A stretch of 64,000 nt of DNA from Ariolimax columbianus (GCA_036924085.1 JAVGWX010000002.1:87997704-88061703); one strand, 5' to 3'. Counted from the first letter of the stretch, positions 31,492 through 42,749 are shown. The notes: generated from the sequence alone by a model not told the origin. Made by a program: numbers and translations.

Positions 31492-32426
31492 TGTAGCAGA
31501 TCCCACTGTTTGCCTTGGCCGTGATCTATCTTAGAACATTCTCACACTCATCCACATCATCATGACCATACTCAGTATATGACATATCACACAGCAGGTG
31601 GCATATTTATTATATCATACTCATATCATAGAATGAGTAGAGAAATTACAAACACAATATAATACATATCTTAACTAAACATTATACTAAAACGGGAATT
31701 GTAAGCATTAGCTATTGATGGAATTCCCAACGAACTAAAAACCCAGTTCTATTGCCTTGCAATTACATCACACACACATCGCCTTAACTGCGTCTTCAAC
31801 ACACCTTATCAAATACTCTTCCTCACTGAAATCCCCTCAGGCGGGCGATCTCGACATAACTCGTTCACAATGTGTCCTTGCTTACAAACACACTTTCACA
31901 TTATCTATTAATGCAAAACTCACACACCTATTTGAGCGATCCTGTTCTATCACTAAACATTCGTCCAACCGTCAATCAATCGCCCCTCTATGTCGGTGAG
32001 TTAAACATTCTATCCACATTCAGTCTCTCTCTCTCTCCAGCCTCACTCTCTCTCCCCTCACTCTCCATCTCTCCTCCAGCCTCTCGAGCTAAACTTTGTC
32101 TCGAGTTATATATCCTCAAGCAAGACCAGAGCTTGACCAATCGATCTCAGGTATGGTCATCTTCAATTCCAATTGGAACGAAACACTTTGCACACCTGTC
32201 ACTCATTCTCTCGCAGCAAGCCCCGTTGCCAATTTCGTCTGTCAATCAATCTCCCCCTACCAAAATCGGAAGGCCAGTGGTCAGTTTCTACCTGTCCACA
32301 TTCCTTAACCCAACTCTGTTCTCCTTTGCTGAGACAGTGAGTGACCTTGACATGCATTCATGTAGCTTTAAGCTTTAACATGTTCAGGCATCCTAAACTC
32401 CCCTTGCTCCGGCGGGAACTGTTACA
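31492..32426 (-). mobile_element. Solo LTR of a retrotransposon, 935 bp, 4 bp TSD
   Basis: Flanked by gcta at 31488-31491 and 32427-32430. Ends are tgtagcaga on the left and ctgttaca on the right, so on the minus strand the unit runs TGTAACAG...TCTGCTACA, the TG...CA form of LTRs. An AATAAA signal lies toward the minus-strand 3' end (plus tttatt near 31607). A second copy with its own 4 bp duplication is at 57001-58236. No internal region, primer site or pol gene lies beside it, so it is a solo LTR. Superfamily unknown. Plus frames inside it (31757-32378) are incidental. Confidence 0.82.
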
Positions 32427-32489
32427 GCTACTCTGCTGAGTTGAGCTAACTTTTGATGACATCTGCTCTTTGGTATGGGCATGAGGCGT

Positions 32490-32760
32490 GCTTGAGAAGG
32501 TGGATCCATGTCTTTGTGGCTGTAGTGCTATGGGAGGTTCTTCAGTAAGCTCTCCGCTATGTGAGCCACCTCACTTTCTAGCAATTTTCCCTGAAAACAG
32601 GCTGTTTCATCTGTCAGTTGGGCTAACGAGGTTGTAATCAGTTACTGTAATCCTCACAGTGGTGAGCTTTCTAAGAAGCCTCACATTGCACTGCAGCCAG
32701 GTGGATCCTCGTCCACATTTCCCAGTACGTTTCAGGATGGGAGGAGGTCGTCAGCAGAAC
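32490..32760. repeat. Inverted pair of a dispersed repeat
   Basis: Left arm gagaaggtggatccatgtct...gtagtgctatgggaggttct; right arm, reversed, aagcctcacattgcactgca and aggtggatcctcgtccacat. Related sequence occurs at 42780-42850, 61250-61340 and 61590-61660 (ctgtagtgcaatgcg). About 270 bp in all, with imperfect pairing. Confidence 0.55.
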
Positions 32761-33222
32761 CTAACTCAGGTGCGCGTAGAAATATCAGCAACAAACACTG
32801 CGTTTCAGCGGTGTTCCAATTGTTAGAATGAGCATATTTATAACAGTTGACTTCTCCCGTAATACCCAGCTACATTTTTATCCAGTTTGCCACAAGTATG
32901 TACCAGATATTAGCTCCCAAGAGCACCGCGGTGGGATACCGTCACCCTCTACTTCACTGAATACTGGTTCTTTTTTATTTTTTGTTAACTTTTCTAGGCT
33001 TCATTTGGAAATACGGTCCAGTCATTGCCTGTGCTTACCCGAGCGTGACTGATATTCCTGCTACCTCTTTGGACATATGTACGGTGATTAACGTAGAATT
33101 GAACAATCCCACATATTTATTGCTCAGTTACCTGCGTGTTTTGTGGGCCCTGAAACTGGAGCGAAGAATAGCAACACTGTAACTTGTCGAGCATATCATA
33201 AGAGGCGGCTAAGGTGGGTTGG

Positions 33223-33490
33223 CTACCTCATTGTGTAGAAATTGTAGGCCACGAAAACTTCCAACAAATATGGGAAGGACGACCATTTTATACCATTTAG
33301 GTTTATTTCGATGTTTTGCCCAGATACTCGGACAGCGGCTTGTTGATCTTGGTATAATGTTTCAGTGAGATGGACTATGTGCAAAGGAAACCCCATTCCT
33401 TCATGATTCTCCACAGATTTTGATGTTTTACCGTGTCGATTGGTTATAAGGTGGAGTGGCTTATCCTTTCCCTGCTGCCTTTTCATTCCT
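33223..33490 (-). mobile_element. LINE RT palm fragment, displaced
   Basis: Minus frame reads HLITNRHGKTSKSVENHEGM, GFPLHIVHLTETLYQDQQAA, VRVSGQNIE: the segment before the QGC motif of RTE-like LINEs. It lies downstream of the C-terminal block at 33540-34240 on the same strand, the reverse of normal order. Confidence 0.7.
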
Positions 33491-33539
33491 TAGCTTGTAC
33501 CCATTTACAACTGAATGACTAGAACGTGCCGGTCTCACA

Positions 33540-34240
33540 AAGCCAAAAACTCACAATAGTTAGTTTTATTTCCATTTGTGCCGTTAAGTGCTGTGGTGAC
33601 CTTAAGTCGTCTGCCCCTTGCCAAGTCGGTTAATGTGAACCCGTGTCGTTGCACAATCACTCTAATGTCATCTATCCCACTGTATCGCGGCCGCCCCCTT
33701 GCCCTGTAGCCAGATCTACCAGCGTTGTAAGCCATCAGTGGAAGTTGATGAGGGTGCATTCTCACGAGATGACCAAACCAACGTATTTTCTTCCTGGAAA
33801 TGTATTCTGCACAAGACGTTGTGCCAACCATACTTCGAATGTCGTGTTTCCGCATTCTGTCTATCCCGGTAACATCGATCCTTCCTCAAACACTTCATAT
33901 CAGACGTCGAAATTCTGCTCTCAAGCGCCTTTGGCAGGGACCATGTTTGGCACTGGTAGCAAAGAGTCAGCATAAATATACTGTATATCAGCTGTTGCTT
34001 TGTTTCCAAACTAATGCGCGGGTGCCTAAGCAGTGGGGACAGCTGATGTCATCGCAGATGCCTTCTGACACCTAGTCGATTTTCCTGCCGTCTGCCCAAA
34101 AAAAAAGTGCCCCAAATTCTTGAACTCATGGGCCTGTTGAAGAGCAATATCATTTACACTTATGTTGAGTGGCCCAGATGTACTGACAATAAGAGCCCAT
34201 TTTATATTGATGATGTGTAGTTTGGGGCCCCTTACCGGTG
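33540..34240 (-). mobile_element. LINE RT C-terminal half
   Basis: Minus strand: LIVSTSGPLNISVNDIALQQ (34200), FKNLGHFFF (34110), SMETKQQLIYSIFMLTL with YQCQTWSLPKALESRIST (34010-33900), VGTTSCAEYISRKKIRWFGH (33820), LVRMHPHQLPLMAYNAGRS then GYRARGRPRYSGIDDIRVIV (33760-33650). Several long blocks have few stops, so this copy is younger than most. Catalytic motifs are missing. Confidence 0.82.
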
Positions 34241-34429
34241 AGACAGGAGGAAGGCAAATGGACCGTTCTATACATGTCGTAAAATGTGACTACCGACGAT
34301 TGTGCACGAGGCTGGCAGCCTAACCTGGTGAAACAAAGTACTGCCAAAGTCTTCATTCAAATCAATTAGTCAATAAACCAATCAGTAAATCAATCAAAAT
34401 CTATCAGCTTCCAGTGGAGCACATGTTTT

Positions 34430-35685
34430 CAACAACTACGCGCCAAGTCATCTCATTCTGAGACATCGGTTCCAGTCCCATCCTGTCTCTATGCTTGTCT
34501 CAAGACCTCCTCTCCATTCGTGCCCCGGAGACCCCCAGAACAGAGATCATCTTGCAACAGTATTGACTGGTTTCCTCAAGGAGTGCCCCACCAAAAGACA
34601 GCGCCATCTCCTCACGTCGTGACCCACCCATATCTGTTCGCCTCTCTATAGCAGTTCCACACAAGTGATCCTATCATATAACTTCAATTTCTCCACTCTG
34701 CACAATCACCTATTCATGAAAGTGCCTACCCCTCCCATTGGTGCCTCTGCTGCTCTCCATGTTCCAGATACACACACAACAGACGCTGGACCTCATTTCA
34801 CCCGTTTTTCACAAGTTTCCCAAATGCAGCGAAACCTTTCTCACTTTCCTATTTCGATATCCTAATCTGTACTTCACGACACCAAAGACGATAGCGACTG
34901 TCCACCGTGGAAGAGGTTATATTCTCACCTTGTATACTTATCACTGCATGGGAAGGAATGAATTGGCTCTCTCCATCTTGCCAAACAATGGTATTGTGTG
35001 CTTTGGGAAAAGAAACTACAGTCCATGACGGCAAAAAATGCAAGACCGATCCGATCAGAGAAGCATCCCCCACAGTACGTTCACGGAAAATCATGTCTGT
35101 TTGCAACTCATCAGATGCCCTCCATACCACAACAACGCCCGGGCTGACTTATGTGCTGTCCATGCAGAATGGTTTCCCTGTCTGGTTTGCTCCACGGGAA
35201 AGTAGGCATTTGGAACAGGGCAGGAGCCGTCCAATCAGCAAGCAATTTAATGGAACCAATGGATACAGTATATGCTGCCACTTCCTGACCCCTATGGGGG
35301 ACATGTGATGCTCATGTTAATAGGGAAGAGACACCTGCTGTAGCGAGTAAGACGGGTTGTAATGGCGAACGCTACCCAAATTCTGAGGAATAGAAGCTTT
35401 CTTAGAAAGACTGCATACAAATGGAAAGGAAGAGCATGCTAATTGAAATCTGAAATGTTAGAACATGGAAGGATTGATCATTTTATTTCAAAGGCCAGTG
35501 CTATGCAGCTTGTATATTGGGTGTGACAGAGTCGAGATTAGCTTCTTCCTCTTTTTGGTATTGTTGTTGTTGATGCTGTTCCTGTTTGCCTTTCAGCGTC
35601 AGGTTATGAAGAGATCCCTGGAACGAGCACTGATGTGTACCTTATGCACAGTGGCATTCACACCGCGTCAGATATTTATGTAATC
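34430..35685. other. No confidently assigned feature
   Basis: A weak LINE-like C-terminus may lie on minus near 34440-34600 (RMGLEPMSQNEMTWRVVVEN). Plus frame 34907-35308 (133 codons) and minus frame 34849-35130 overlap and match nothing I know. A short block at 35575-35625 (cctttcagcgtcaggttatg) recurs at 44260-44300. Confidence 0.4.
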
Positions 35686-35689
35686 CACC

Positions 35690-36110
35690 TTTTTTGTGGT
35701 CGGCCTGTGGCCTTGAATCCGCTATATCTAATTAGCATTGGTTGAAAGGTTGTGGGGCGGGGGGGGGGGGAGACTTGTTACGCGGCCAAACCATTTTAGT
35801 TGCAGTCTTTTGATGTAGTCTATTACTGGTGTTGTTCCCTCCTATCAGTCTCCTGATGTCATCGTTTCTGATACTGTCTCTCCTTGTTACACCCAGTATT
35901 CTTCGCAGATATTTCATTTATGATGTCACGATTTGTCATTTTTCGTGTGTTGTTAATGTCTAGTTTTGACATCGGTAGCGTAATGTCGGGATGAACATCG
36001 CTTTGTATGAAGCCCTTTTCTTAGTTATTGTCACTTGCTCGCAGTTTAGCATTGGTGATAATCGTCCAATGATTTGATTTGCCGTATTGCATCTTTATTG
36101 GGTTTCCACT
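35690..36110 (-). mobile_element. LINE fragment, same family as 45245-46920
   Basis: Minus strand reads MKYLRRILGVTRRDSIRNDD, DIRRLIGGNN, KMVWPRNKS, a C-terminal block with R-x-RRD-x-IRN-D. The first part, to about 36110, mirrors the sister copy's SKITLYKYNIPTHI region. A G12 run interrupts it at 35759-35770. Confidence 0.7.
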
Positions 36111-36280
36111 GTAATTAGGTCAATATTTACAGACGTATGGTATACAAGGAAAGTCCAATATAAGTTTATACATTCAAGAGGAGATAGACATGAACGAGCC
36201 GTGGGAATTTCGTTCAACAGGAATCTGGGCAAATATGTGTGTGGTCAAACACGATCAGTGACAAGATCAAATCGACACAC

Positions 36281-36634
36281 GGGATCAAGATGCGGAGCAG
36301 CGCATGAGCTGCAGTGGTCAGAGACCCATAGCTAACTGCTAGCGGCAGGGCCGGCGAACCAGAGCTGCCAAGACCCTTCACCATCTCCACGCGGTGATCA
36401 TGGATAACAGGCTGCAGAAGGGCAGACTGGCTAAGGAGAAGGGACCGAAGAGGGAATGCTAACCCGGTACTCAGAAAATGCTTGCTGAAGTCGGATATGT
36501 TGGACCGAAAGGTGCAAATATCGCAGTCAAGCTGTAAACTACGACACAACGTATTTCGTTCTCTGGACTACATTCTGCTACTTGAGCCCTTTCAGGACTT
36601 GGTAGCGGGAGATTGAGAACGAACGATGCCAAAC
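36281..36634 (+). mobile_element. SINE-A copy with 13 bp target-site duplication
   Basis: caaatcgacacac (36268-36280) and caaatcaacacac (36635-36647) flank it with one mismatch. The element starts gggatcaagatgcggagcag and ends ggtagcgggagattgagaac gaacgatg. The GAA tail is lost here. Start and end agree with the 53 kb copy, so they define the family limits. Confidence 0.88.
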
Positions 36635-36765
36635 CAAATCAACACACAACTATCTAATAATGCTGCCTGATCAATCAGTCAATCCAGTTAATATAAATCA
36701 ATCAGAACCTTTCAGCCCAATGTAGAGCTCCGGTTTTGAATAAAAACTGAGCCACTCGTTCTTCT

Positions 36766-37027
36766 TTTTCTTCTTCTTTGCGTTCGTACAGAAAAGGACA
36801 TTCTGACGTTGCATTGTAGCTTACAGAGAGGATGTGATATCTGCATCTTTCGGTGCGACACATCCTATTTCAGCAGGGATATTTTGGACCAGATTTGTCT
36901 TGCCTTTTCGATCCCTAACCTCTTAACCAGACTGCATGGGTTTGGTCAGTTATAGGTCACTGGCCCTGATGCAACCATCCAACTATGAAACGCTGACTGC
37001 CATCAGCTCATTCACTGCTGCATCTTT
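36766..37027 (-). mobile_element. SINE-A variant
   Basis: Plus reading begins with the reversed tail ctttttcttcttctttgcgt, then gaaaaggacattctgacgtt, tgcatctttcggtgcgacac, and ends ctcattcactgctgcatctt. Shares its variant 5' end with the copy at 41768-42078, a subfamily. Confidence 0.7.
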
Positions 37028-37029
37028 GG

Positions 37030-37462
37030 CCGCAGCCACCCGTTCCAACTGGTAGGGTTACCATCTCCGCCAATATAAAGGGGTCTGGAGATGCGGTCAG
37101 TATCCTCCAGTTCCTAAGTGTTTCAGTTTTGTCATAGGACAAGGGACACGTTTCTCGGAGAGCAATGCCAAGATGGACACCTTCAACACAGTGCAATGCT
37201 GAGTTTGGAACGCTCAGCACGGTGCAAGATCGACTGTCCTATGGTTATTACCATGACCTACTTTAGATAGGCCGTCTGACTCACCGGGAAAACCCCGTGA
37301 AACATCACATTCCACCGCAGACTAAATAACGGAACTTATATTATGCCAAGGTTTATAATCAATCCATGCTCCACATAGACAAAATACAACAAATCACTGT
37401 TGTCGGTGATCCTTTCACAGAATCCTGCCCTGAAACCAACTGCAAATCCATCTTTGTTATGT
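37030..37462. other. No supported gene
   Basis: A 70-codon minus frame (37008-37220; IALRETCPLSYDKTETLRNW) has no family I recognise. No repeat found. Confidence 0.4.
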
Positions 37463-37464
37463 GT

Positions 37465-37606
37465 CGCACCGAAAGGTGCAAATATCGCAGTCAAGCTGTA
37501 AACTAGCGACACAATGGAATTCCGTTCTCCGGACTACATTCGGCTACTTGCAAAGCCCTGTTTAGAGCTTGGTAGCGGGCGATTGAGAAGGAACGCAGAA
37601 GAAGAA
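37465..37606 (+). mobile_element. SINE-A copy, 5'-truncated
   Basis: Starts gtcgcaccgaaaggtgcaaa, passes atcgcagtcaagctgtaaac, and ends ggtagcgggcgattgagaag gaacgcagaagaagaagttt, with the tail present. Confidence 0.82.
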
Positions 37607-38190
37607 GTTTCCCGAACACGCTATTATAGTTTCACTGATAGGTAACATTTGCAAGTTTCGTTATTAGCCAGCGATGGAAAGTAACGTTTCAAATGGATTC
37701 CCCCGGGACTCAGAAGGTCTGTATCTACAGTAGGCTGTTGTTATTACACACTCAGCATTTTTGCGGTCAATAAGTTGAAGTGTCTCCATTTTGCAGAGCT
37801 GTCGTTAAGAATAAGATGGCTACTCCACGCTCGGCATATTTGTTGCTTTGAGTCAATGGCGTAGTTTGTAGCCCAATTAGTTGGAGAGTGTTCTACCCTA
37901 GAGGGGGTTTCACTAAATCCAGATGGTTACGTTATACTTAGTAGGCTGTCTGTGTGAATAACGACGCGTGCAAGGCCATGAGTGTGGGAGTCTTCTTTAG
38001 ATTCAGGCCGGGGACATTGGAGAGCTTGCGGCCATAGTTTTGTTTAATCCATTGTTACCGTCAGCTGAGCTTCAGACAATATTGAGTGATTAACTTTGGT
38101 TCCTGTAATCTGCTGTGACGTCTCGTACCAAGATTTAATAAGGAAGTCTCTTATCTGTGCTTGTTTGAGCTGAAGCATATACATTCCGAG
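37607..38190. other. No supported feature
   Basis: Unassigned sequence between SINE-A and SINE-T. Confidence 0.45.
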
Positions 38191-38194
38191 GTGT

Positions 38195-38470
38195 CCTAGA
38201 ATACAAAGCAGCGGTAATGTTATATCGGGTGCCGGTAGTCGCGGGTTCAAATCACGGTGAAGACCGGGATTTTTTTTCACGTGGATCTTCTGGTAAAAAT
38301 TCGCTTGATCTCTGGATAGTGAGATCGAGCTCCCGTGTTCAGTTAAAAATCTCTTGGCAGTTACGAATCGAAAGAGTAGTACTAACGGCCGCTGCCCGGG
38401 CAAAATTCCAAATTTCTAGTAAAAAAAATCGACCCAAATTATTTATACCTTTTCCCAGGCCTAGTAGTCT
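38195..38470 (+). mobile_element. SINE-T, tRNA-headed SINE (copy 2)
   Basis: tRNA-like head with B box gcgggttcaaatcac near 38240. Then the shared body cacgtggatcttctggtaaa, tcgcttgatctctggatagt, and the 3' part caaattatttatacctttt. It aligns with the minus copy at 6950-7205. Confidence 0.78.
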
Positions 38471-38527
38471 TCGGCCACCTGGCAACATACATTAATATGC
38501 CTGTTTGAATACAAGGATTCCAAGTGG

Positions 38528-38550
38528 AAATATATATATATATATATATA
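38528..38550. repeat. (AT)n microsatellite
   Basis: About eleven AT dinucleotides in a row. Confidence 0.95.
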
Positions 38551-38569
38551 AAACAGTAACAATTTTACA

Positions 38570-39370
38570 ATTCCTGCTTGAAGAAATTAACAGCACAGCC
38601 AAAGGGTTGGTATGAAAATAAGCATATAGAAAATAAAGACTTTGGTAATAGCACAGTACCTAGGTAAATACATATGATCATCAGTGAGGAAACAATCGAG
38701 CAAAACAGAGTAAAACAGAAATTGTTAACCTCAAAGAATATCATGAAAGAACTGAGGAAAAGAATAATCGCCACTCAAATATGGCAAATTGCAGTTTGGG
38801 GCCGAAACATGGACTCTAGCAAAGAAGGATAAACAAAGATAAGAAGCGTTTGAAATGTGGTGCTACCGTAGAATGGAAAGAGTGAATTTGACAGAAAGAA
38901 GGTCCAATGACAATGTACTCACTGAAGTGGGCGCACAAAGACAAATGTCATTTGATACAAAAAAGCACATACTACAAAACTGCCCCGAATATGATATACA
39001 GAGAAAATCTCACTGGCCCATAGAAACAACACTGGAAGAGAAACTTTATGAACCTGTATGTGAACTACAAAAGACAGTGAAGTTTATACAAGAGACAACA
39101 TTGCATATATAGACACTATTTTAAAGCGAACGAAAGAAGAAGAATTTGATACAAAAACGACGATTGAGTTGGCTGGGTCACAATATGAGACATGGCAGTC
39201 TTATACAGAAGATACTAGAGGGAACAATTCAAGAGAAGAGAGGACTGGAGCAACCAAGACTCACCTTTACATCTCAGGCATGCAGGGACATTACAGTACG
39301 AACATATGCTGAAATGAAGAGAACTGCAGAGGATATAGTCAAATGTAAACACAAACCATCATCATCAACT
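38570..39370 (+). mobile_element. RTE-like LINE C-terminal half, interrupted
   Basis: Plus strand: LEEINSTAKGLV-like then KINIENKDFGNSTVP (38575-38660), KIITSKNIMKELRKRIIATQ (38725), AVWGRNMDSSKEG with RSVEMWCYRRMERVNLTERR (38800-38895), SNDNVLTEVG. After the nested insert: KRRLSWLGHNMRHGSLIQKI (39155), LEGTIQEKRGLEQPRLTFTS, QACRDITVRTYAEMKRTAED. The order is normal and only the insert breaks it. Confidence 0.82.
38964..39144 (+). mobile_element. LINE-H 3' tip with 13 bp target-site duplication
   Basis: tttgatacaaaaa at 38951-38963 and 39145-39157 flank a 181 bp insert. It encodes HILQNCPEYDIQRKSHWPIE (the knuckle half and what follows), LEEKLYEPVCELQKTVKFIQ, a stop, and ends gaaagaagaagaa. 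This matches the end of the 12664-16005 element. The host RTE-like frame is broken between NVLTEVG and RRLSWLGH. Confidence 0.94.
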
Positions 39371-39389
39371 GGTTGATCAGTCCTGAGAC

Positions 39390-39650
39390 TGGTTGTAAGG
39401 TTGTCTGGACATAGCTACAAATTAATTAAAGAAAACTCCAAATTGAATACAAGTAAAAATTTTTTTAGTCAAAGAGTGGTGAATGCTTGGAATGCATTCC
39501 CACAGGAAACAGTGGAGGCAGGATCAATGAATACATTCAAGAATAGATTAGATGAGTATAGTTTTTTTTAGATCAAGTGAATGTAAAAGATGATGGTTGT
39601 ATATAGACTCTGCAGAGTTTTCTAAACTAGTATAAAGACGTTAAGTTATT
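39390..39650 (+). mobile_element. CR1 3' fragment
   Basis: Plus codons SQRVVNAWNAFPQETVEAGS and MNTFKNRLDEYSF (39465-39565), then ggttgtatatagactctgca, tctaaactagtataaagacg and ttaagttattaag at the end. Confidence 0.88.
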
Positions 39651-39689
39651 AAGAAAACCAAGATAGTCCAATGGAGAGACATACTCAGA

Positions 39690-39930
39690 CAACCTTACAC
39701 GATTGCACAACTTTCACACACGCCCCCAGGGTGAGGCCCTACCATTGCACTTTGGTTGGGCTGGCTTCAGAGGGCGCACAAACCTAGCATAGGTACATAC
39801 AGACGCACACATGCATCCAAGCACTGGTTTATGCGTCCTGATATCGCCCAATGGACTACGGTCTGGGGTGGAATGGGCGCGCCGACGCCAGTAGAAACTA
39901 GTGAGGCAAACATCTAAGCAACAACAACAA
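39690..39930 (+). mobile_element. SINE-C copy
   Basis: About 240 bp. The core cattgcactttggttgggct, catccaagcactggtttatg, ctggggtggaatgggcgcgc is nearly identical to the reverse complement of 57699-57945. It ends in (CAA)n: tctaagcaacaacaacaaat. No tRNA-like head or TSD found. It directly follows the CR1 3' end. Confidence 0.8.
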
Positions 39931-39944
39931 ATGGTATTTGCATG

Positions 39945-40322
39945 GCCCTTGGACCTCGAGACGTGGTCATACCAAGTCAGCTTCCGCCTTTTGATCGTTT
40001 TGAGGTCGTCGCCGTATCACTTGCATTCTCGATTCTATATCGTGCTTCCTTATTTGTGATAGGCCTTTGTATGTGATATTTAGGAGTCTCCTAAAACATG
40101 TCCTCTACATGGCCTGGATTCTTATCTGGAGGTCTGCCGTAATGGTCCATGTTTCGCAGGCGTAGAGGAATATCGTAAGAACCAGTGAACGCACTAGTCT
40201 GACCTTTATGACGAGGGAGAGCCATTTATATTTCCATATATGTTTAAATATATGTACAAGCGCTGCTGTTGTTTGTGCTATTCTGACCAGGGCCTCTGGT
40301 TTTGATCCCTCCTTACTGATTG
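39945..40322 (-). mobile_element. RTE-2 LINE fragment
   Basis: Minus strand reads QTISKEGSKPEALVRIAQTT, VIKVRLVRSLVLTIFLYACE then TWTITADLQIRIQAM, a stop, CFRRLLNITYKG, DIESRMQVIRR. This is the post-catalytic region of RTE-2, meeting a plus-strand LINE at 40322. Confidence 0.85.
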
Positions 40323-41240
40323 TTTGACCGAGACATTTGAAACTTATCCACTATCAAGAGGAGTACGGCAGGGCGACACAATTTCTTCAAAGCTTTTCAC
40401 AGCAGCGCCTGAGAACATCTTCCAACAGATGATTTTGGCTGATAGAGGCATAAATATAGGTGGGAAAAGGCTCACCCACTTAGGCTTTGCGGACGACATT
40501 GTGCTCATCAGCCACACCACCGAGTAGGCCCAACAGTCCTTGAACGAACTGGATGAGGTCTGCAGAGGTGTCGGACTACGGATGAACACACACAACAACA
40601 AAAAACGCAATGTCTCCGAAACCCATGCTGCCTCAAATGCGAAATCAAGCTGGGAAATGAGCCGGTCGAAGATGTCAGCGTATACATATACTTAGGGCAG
40701 GAAATAAATGTCACCCACACCCTAGACCGGGAGATTTCAGGCGAAGAGCTGCAGCCTTGTATAGCTTCAATACCATAAAGCCTATACTCCTGCATCCGAA
40801 AAACACCATGGCAAGGGCACACCTTTTCAATTCTGCGGTCGTACCAGCCATGATCTACGGATGTGAAGTGTGGAATCTACGCTACCTTGATGCAGTGAAA
40901 CTACGCATTACCCAGCAAGCAATGGAAAGACGCGTCCTCGGAATCTCGATCAGAGACCGAATCCACAATACGGAAATCAGAGAACGCACTCAATTTCGAG
41001 ATGTCGTGGCGTCTGGGTTGTCTCGCAAATACCACTGGGCCGGCCACGTGATGCGCATGCCAGATAACAAATGGACACTCAGAACGACGTTTTGGTAGCT
41101 ATATAATTATACATGACCTTACGGCCGGCCGCCCACCCATACGATGGCAAGATGGTCAGCTGTGAGACCTAGGTCCGAAATGGTACGACACGGCGAAAGA
41201 TTGGACTGCATAAAGGACATTGTTGACTACCTCGCATATG
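40322..41240 (+). mobile_element. LINE RT with motif C, frameshifted
   Basis: Plus strand: TETFETYPLSRGVRQGDTIS, KLFTAAPENIFQQM, then KRLTHLGFADDIVLISHTTE (motif C FADD, about 40486-40500). After a stop: QQSLNELDEVCRGVGLRMNT, YIYLGQEINVTHTLDREI (40685), then shifted blocks INTRKPILLHPKNTMARAHL-like, AVVPAMIYGCEVWNLRYLDA (40840), RVLGISIRDRIHNTEIRERT, YHWAGHVMRMPDNKWTLRTT (41030). A late block encodes GRPPTRWQDG-like. It lacks the 5' half. Confidence 0.82.
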
Positions 41241-41264
41241 GCACACCGGCCGGGCTGAAGTCGA

Positions 41265-41590
41265 GGATATTGTATTGTATTGTTCACTGTTTCAGGATCC
41301 TGTCCATTTGCTTTGATCGCAGCGTTGGTTCCTTCAGTGTTGTTGGTCATCAACTCTGTCTTTTCTGTTCTGGTACATACAGTCTTCAGATCAATTCTCG
41401 AAGTTCTGTCTCCGCCCCCGCCAGCCCATTAGTGTCATCCACAAAGTGTACGTTGGTAATTGTTCTATCCCCTATCACACACGATTTGAGCGTGGAGCTG
41501 AGATTTAACCAATTTTCCTTTATGTATTTTGGGTTGATGAATGTGCACAGGGCCGTTAAAACACCAGATGAGCTCCTTTTTGTTTTGTTA
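41265..41590 (-). mobile_element. RTE-2 LINE fragment with motif C
   Basis: Minus strand: FINPKYIKENWLNLSSTLKS, RTITNVHFVDDTNGLAGAET, ELRELI, a stop, then a decayed KTELM-like block. Motif C is FVDD instead of FADD. Truncated on both sides. Confidence 0.8.
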
Positions 41591-41767
41591 TATCTATTTT
41601 AAAAGTTTGACACATTTGCATATACATACCCTATGGAAATTACCCCATAGAAGAAATAATTCAGAACGACGCCACTTTGCATATTGCTAGTAATATGTTT
41701 CTGGAGTATCTCTCACAAAGGTACGGCACTAGAGAGCTAGCAATGTTTTATTTGTTGTTGTTGTTCT

Positions 41768-42078
41768 TCTTCTTCTCCTTCTTCATCATCATCATCTTCC
41801 GCTTGCATCCTGAAAATGACGTTTTTAACGCCTTGTCGTAGTTTAAAGCGAGGCTGCAATAGCTGCACCTTGCGATCCGACACCCCCGATTTCAAAACTC
41901 ATTATCTGCATCGGGTTTGCCTTCCCCATCTCTTATCCAGACTGCATGACTACAGTCTGTTTCAAGCGCCGTCACTTGGGGGCGGAATAGTGCTTTAGTT
42001 ATGTGTCACTGAACCAGATACAATTATCCCATGATAAGATGACTGCTTTGAACTTATTCTCTGCTGCATCTTCTGCCC
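41768..42078 (-). mobile_element. SINE-A variant copy
   Basis: Plus reading starts cttcttctccttcttcatca (reversed GAA-type tail), then tcctgaaaatgacgttttta, gctgcaccttgcgatccgac, ending tattctctgctgcatcttct. Same subfamily as 36766-37027. Confidence 0.7.
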
Positions 42079-42124
42079 CACCTGGCTGCATTTCATTTCC
42101 CTTGGTGTCTTTTGAAAGTGAAGT

Positions 42125-42660
42125 CATCCCGTAACCAGTGAGGTGGTTGGTGCACACATTGCGACAACCCCACGCTACTCCTCTCTGTCAGCAGCAGCTG
42201 CATGTGCTTCCTTGGTAGGAGATAGGTCAATTCTTTTATGTTGTCCTTCCATCTCTTTTTAGGACGACCTCTTCGACGCTTTCAGTGTAGGATCGTATTT
42301 TCAAGACTGTTTGATCTCGATATATGACCGTAGCAAGTTAGTGTACCTTTTGACCTTTGCCAAGAGGTCTTCAAAAGGCCCTTTTACTGTTTTATTCTGT
42401 CTGGTATTTCCTCGTTTGTACCTCGGTCTTTGTATGTGGCGTTTATAAGTCTTCGGAAACATCTCATCTCCAAGGCATGTTACCCCCACCCCCAGACCAC
42501 TGCAGGTCAGCTGTAATTGTCCATGTCTCACATGCATGGAGAAATACGGACACGACCAATGTACACATTAATCTGATCTTCGTGCATACGGTTAACCGTT
42601 TGTCTTCTAGAATCTTCTGGCAATTGCCTTACGTCCATACAAAGTTTATGGTCATTTTGT
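42125..42660 (-). mobile_element. RTE-2 LINE 3' end
   Basis: Minus strand from 42650: WQLPEDSRRQTVNRMHEDQI, CTLVVSVFLHACETWTITAD, LQWSGGGG, then blocks ending RRGRPKKRWKDNIKELTYLL (42270-42220), LLTERSSVGLSQCVHQPPHW (42190-42135). Matches 885-1375 in order and end point. Confidence 0.85.
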
Positions 42661-42749
42661 GAAGGGCATTCTAAGCAAAATGTTCAGCACGTGTGAGGAT
42701 ATCATCCAAATTCTTATCGCAGAAGAGGAGCTGACTTATTTTTGATAGC

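Noticed and set aside
31757..32378. Plus frames of 80 and 168 codons
   Set aside because: They lie inside the solo LTR, are not conserved in the second LTR, and are Ser/Leu-rich from CT-rich DNA.
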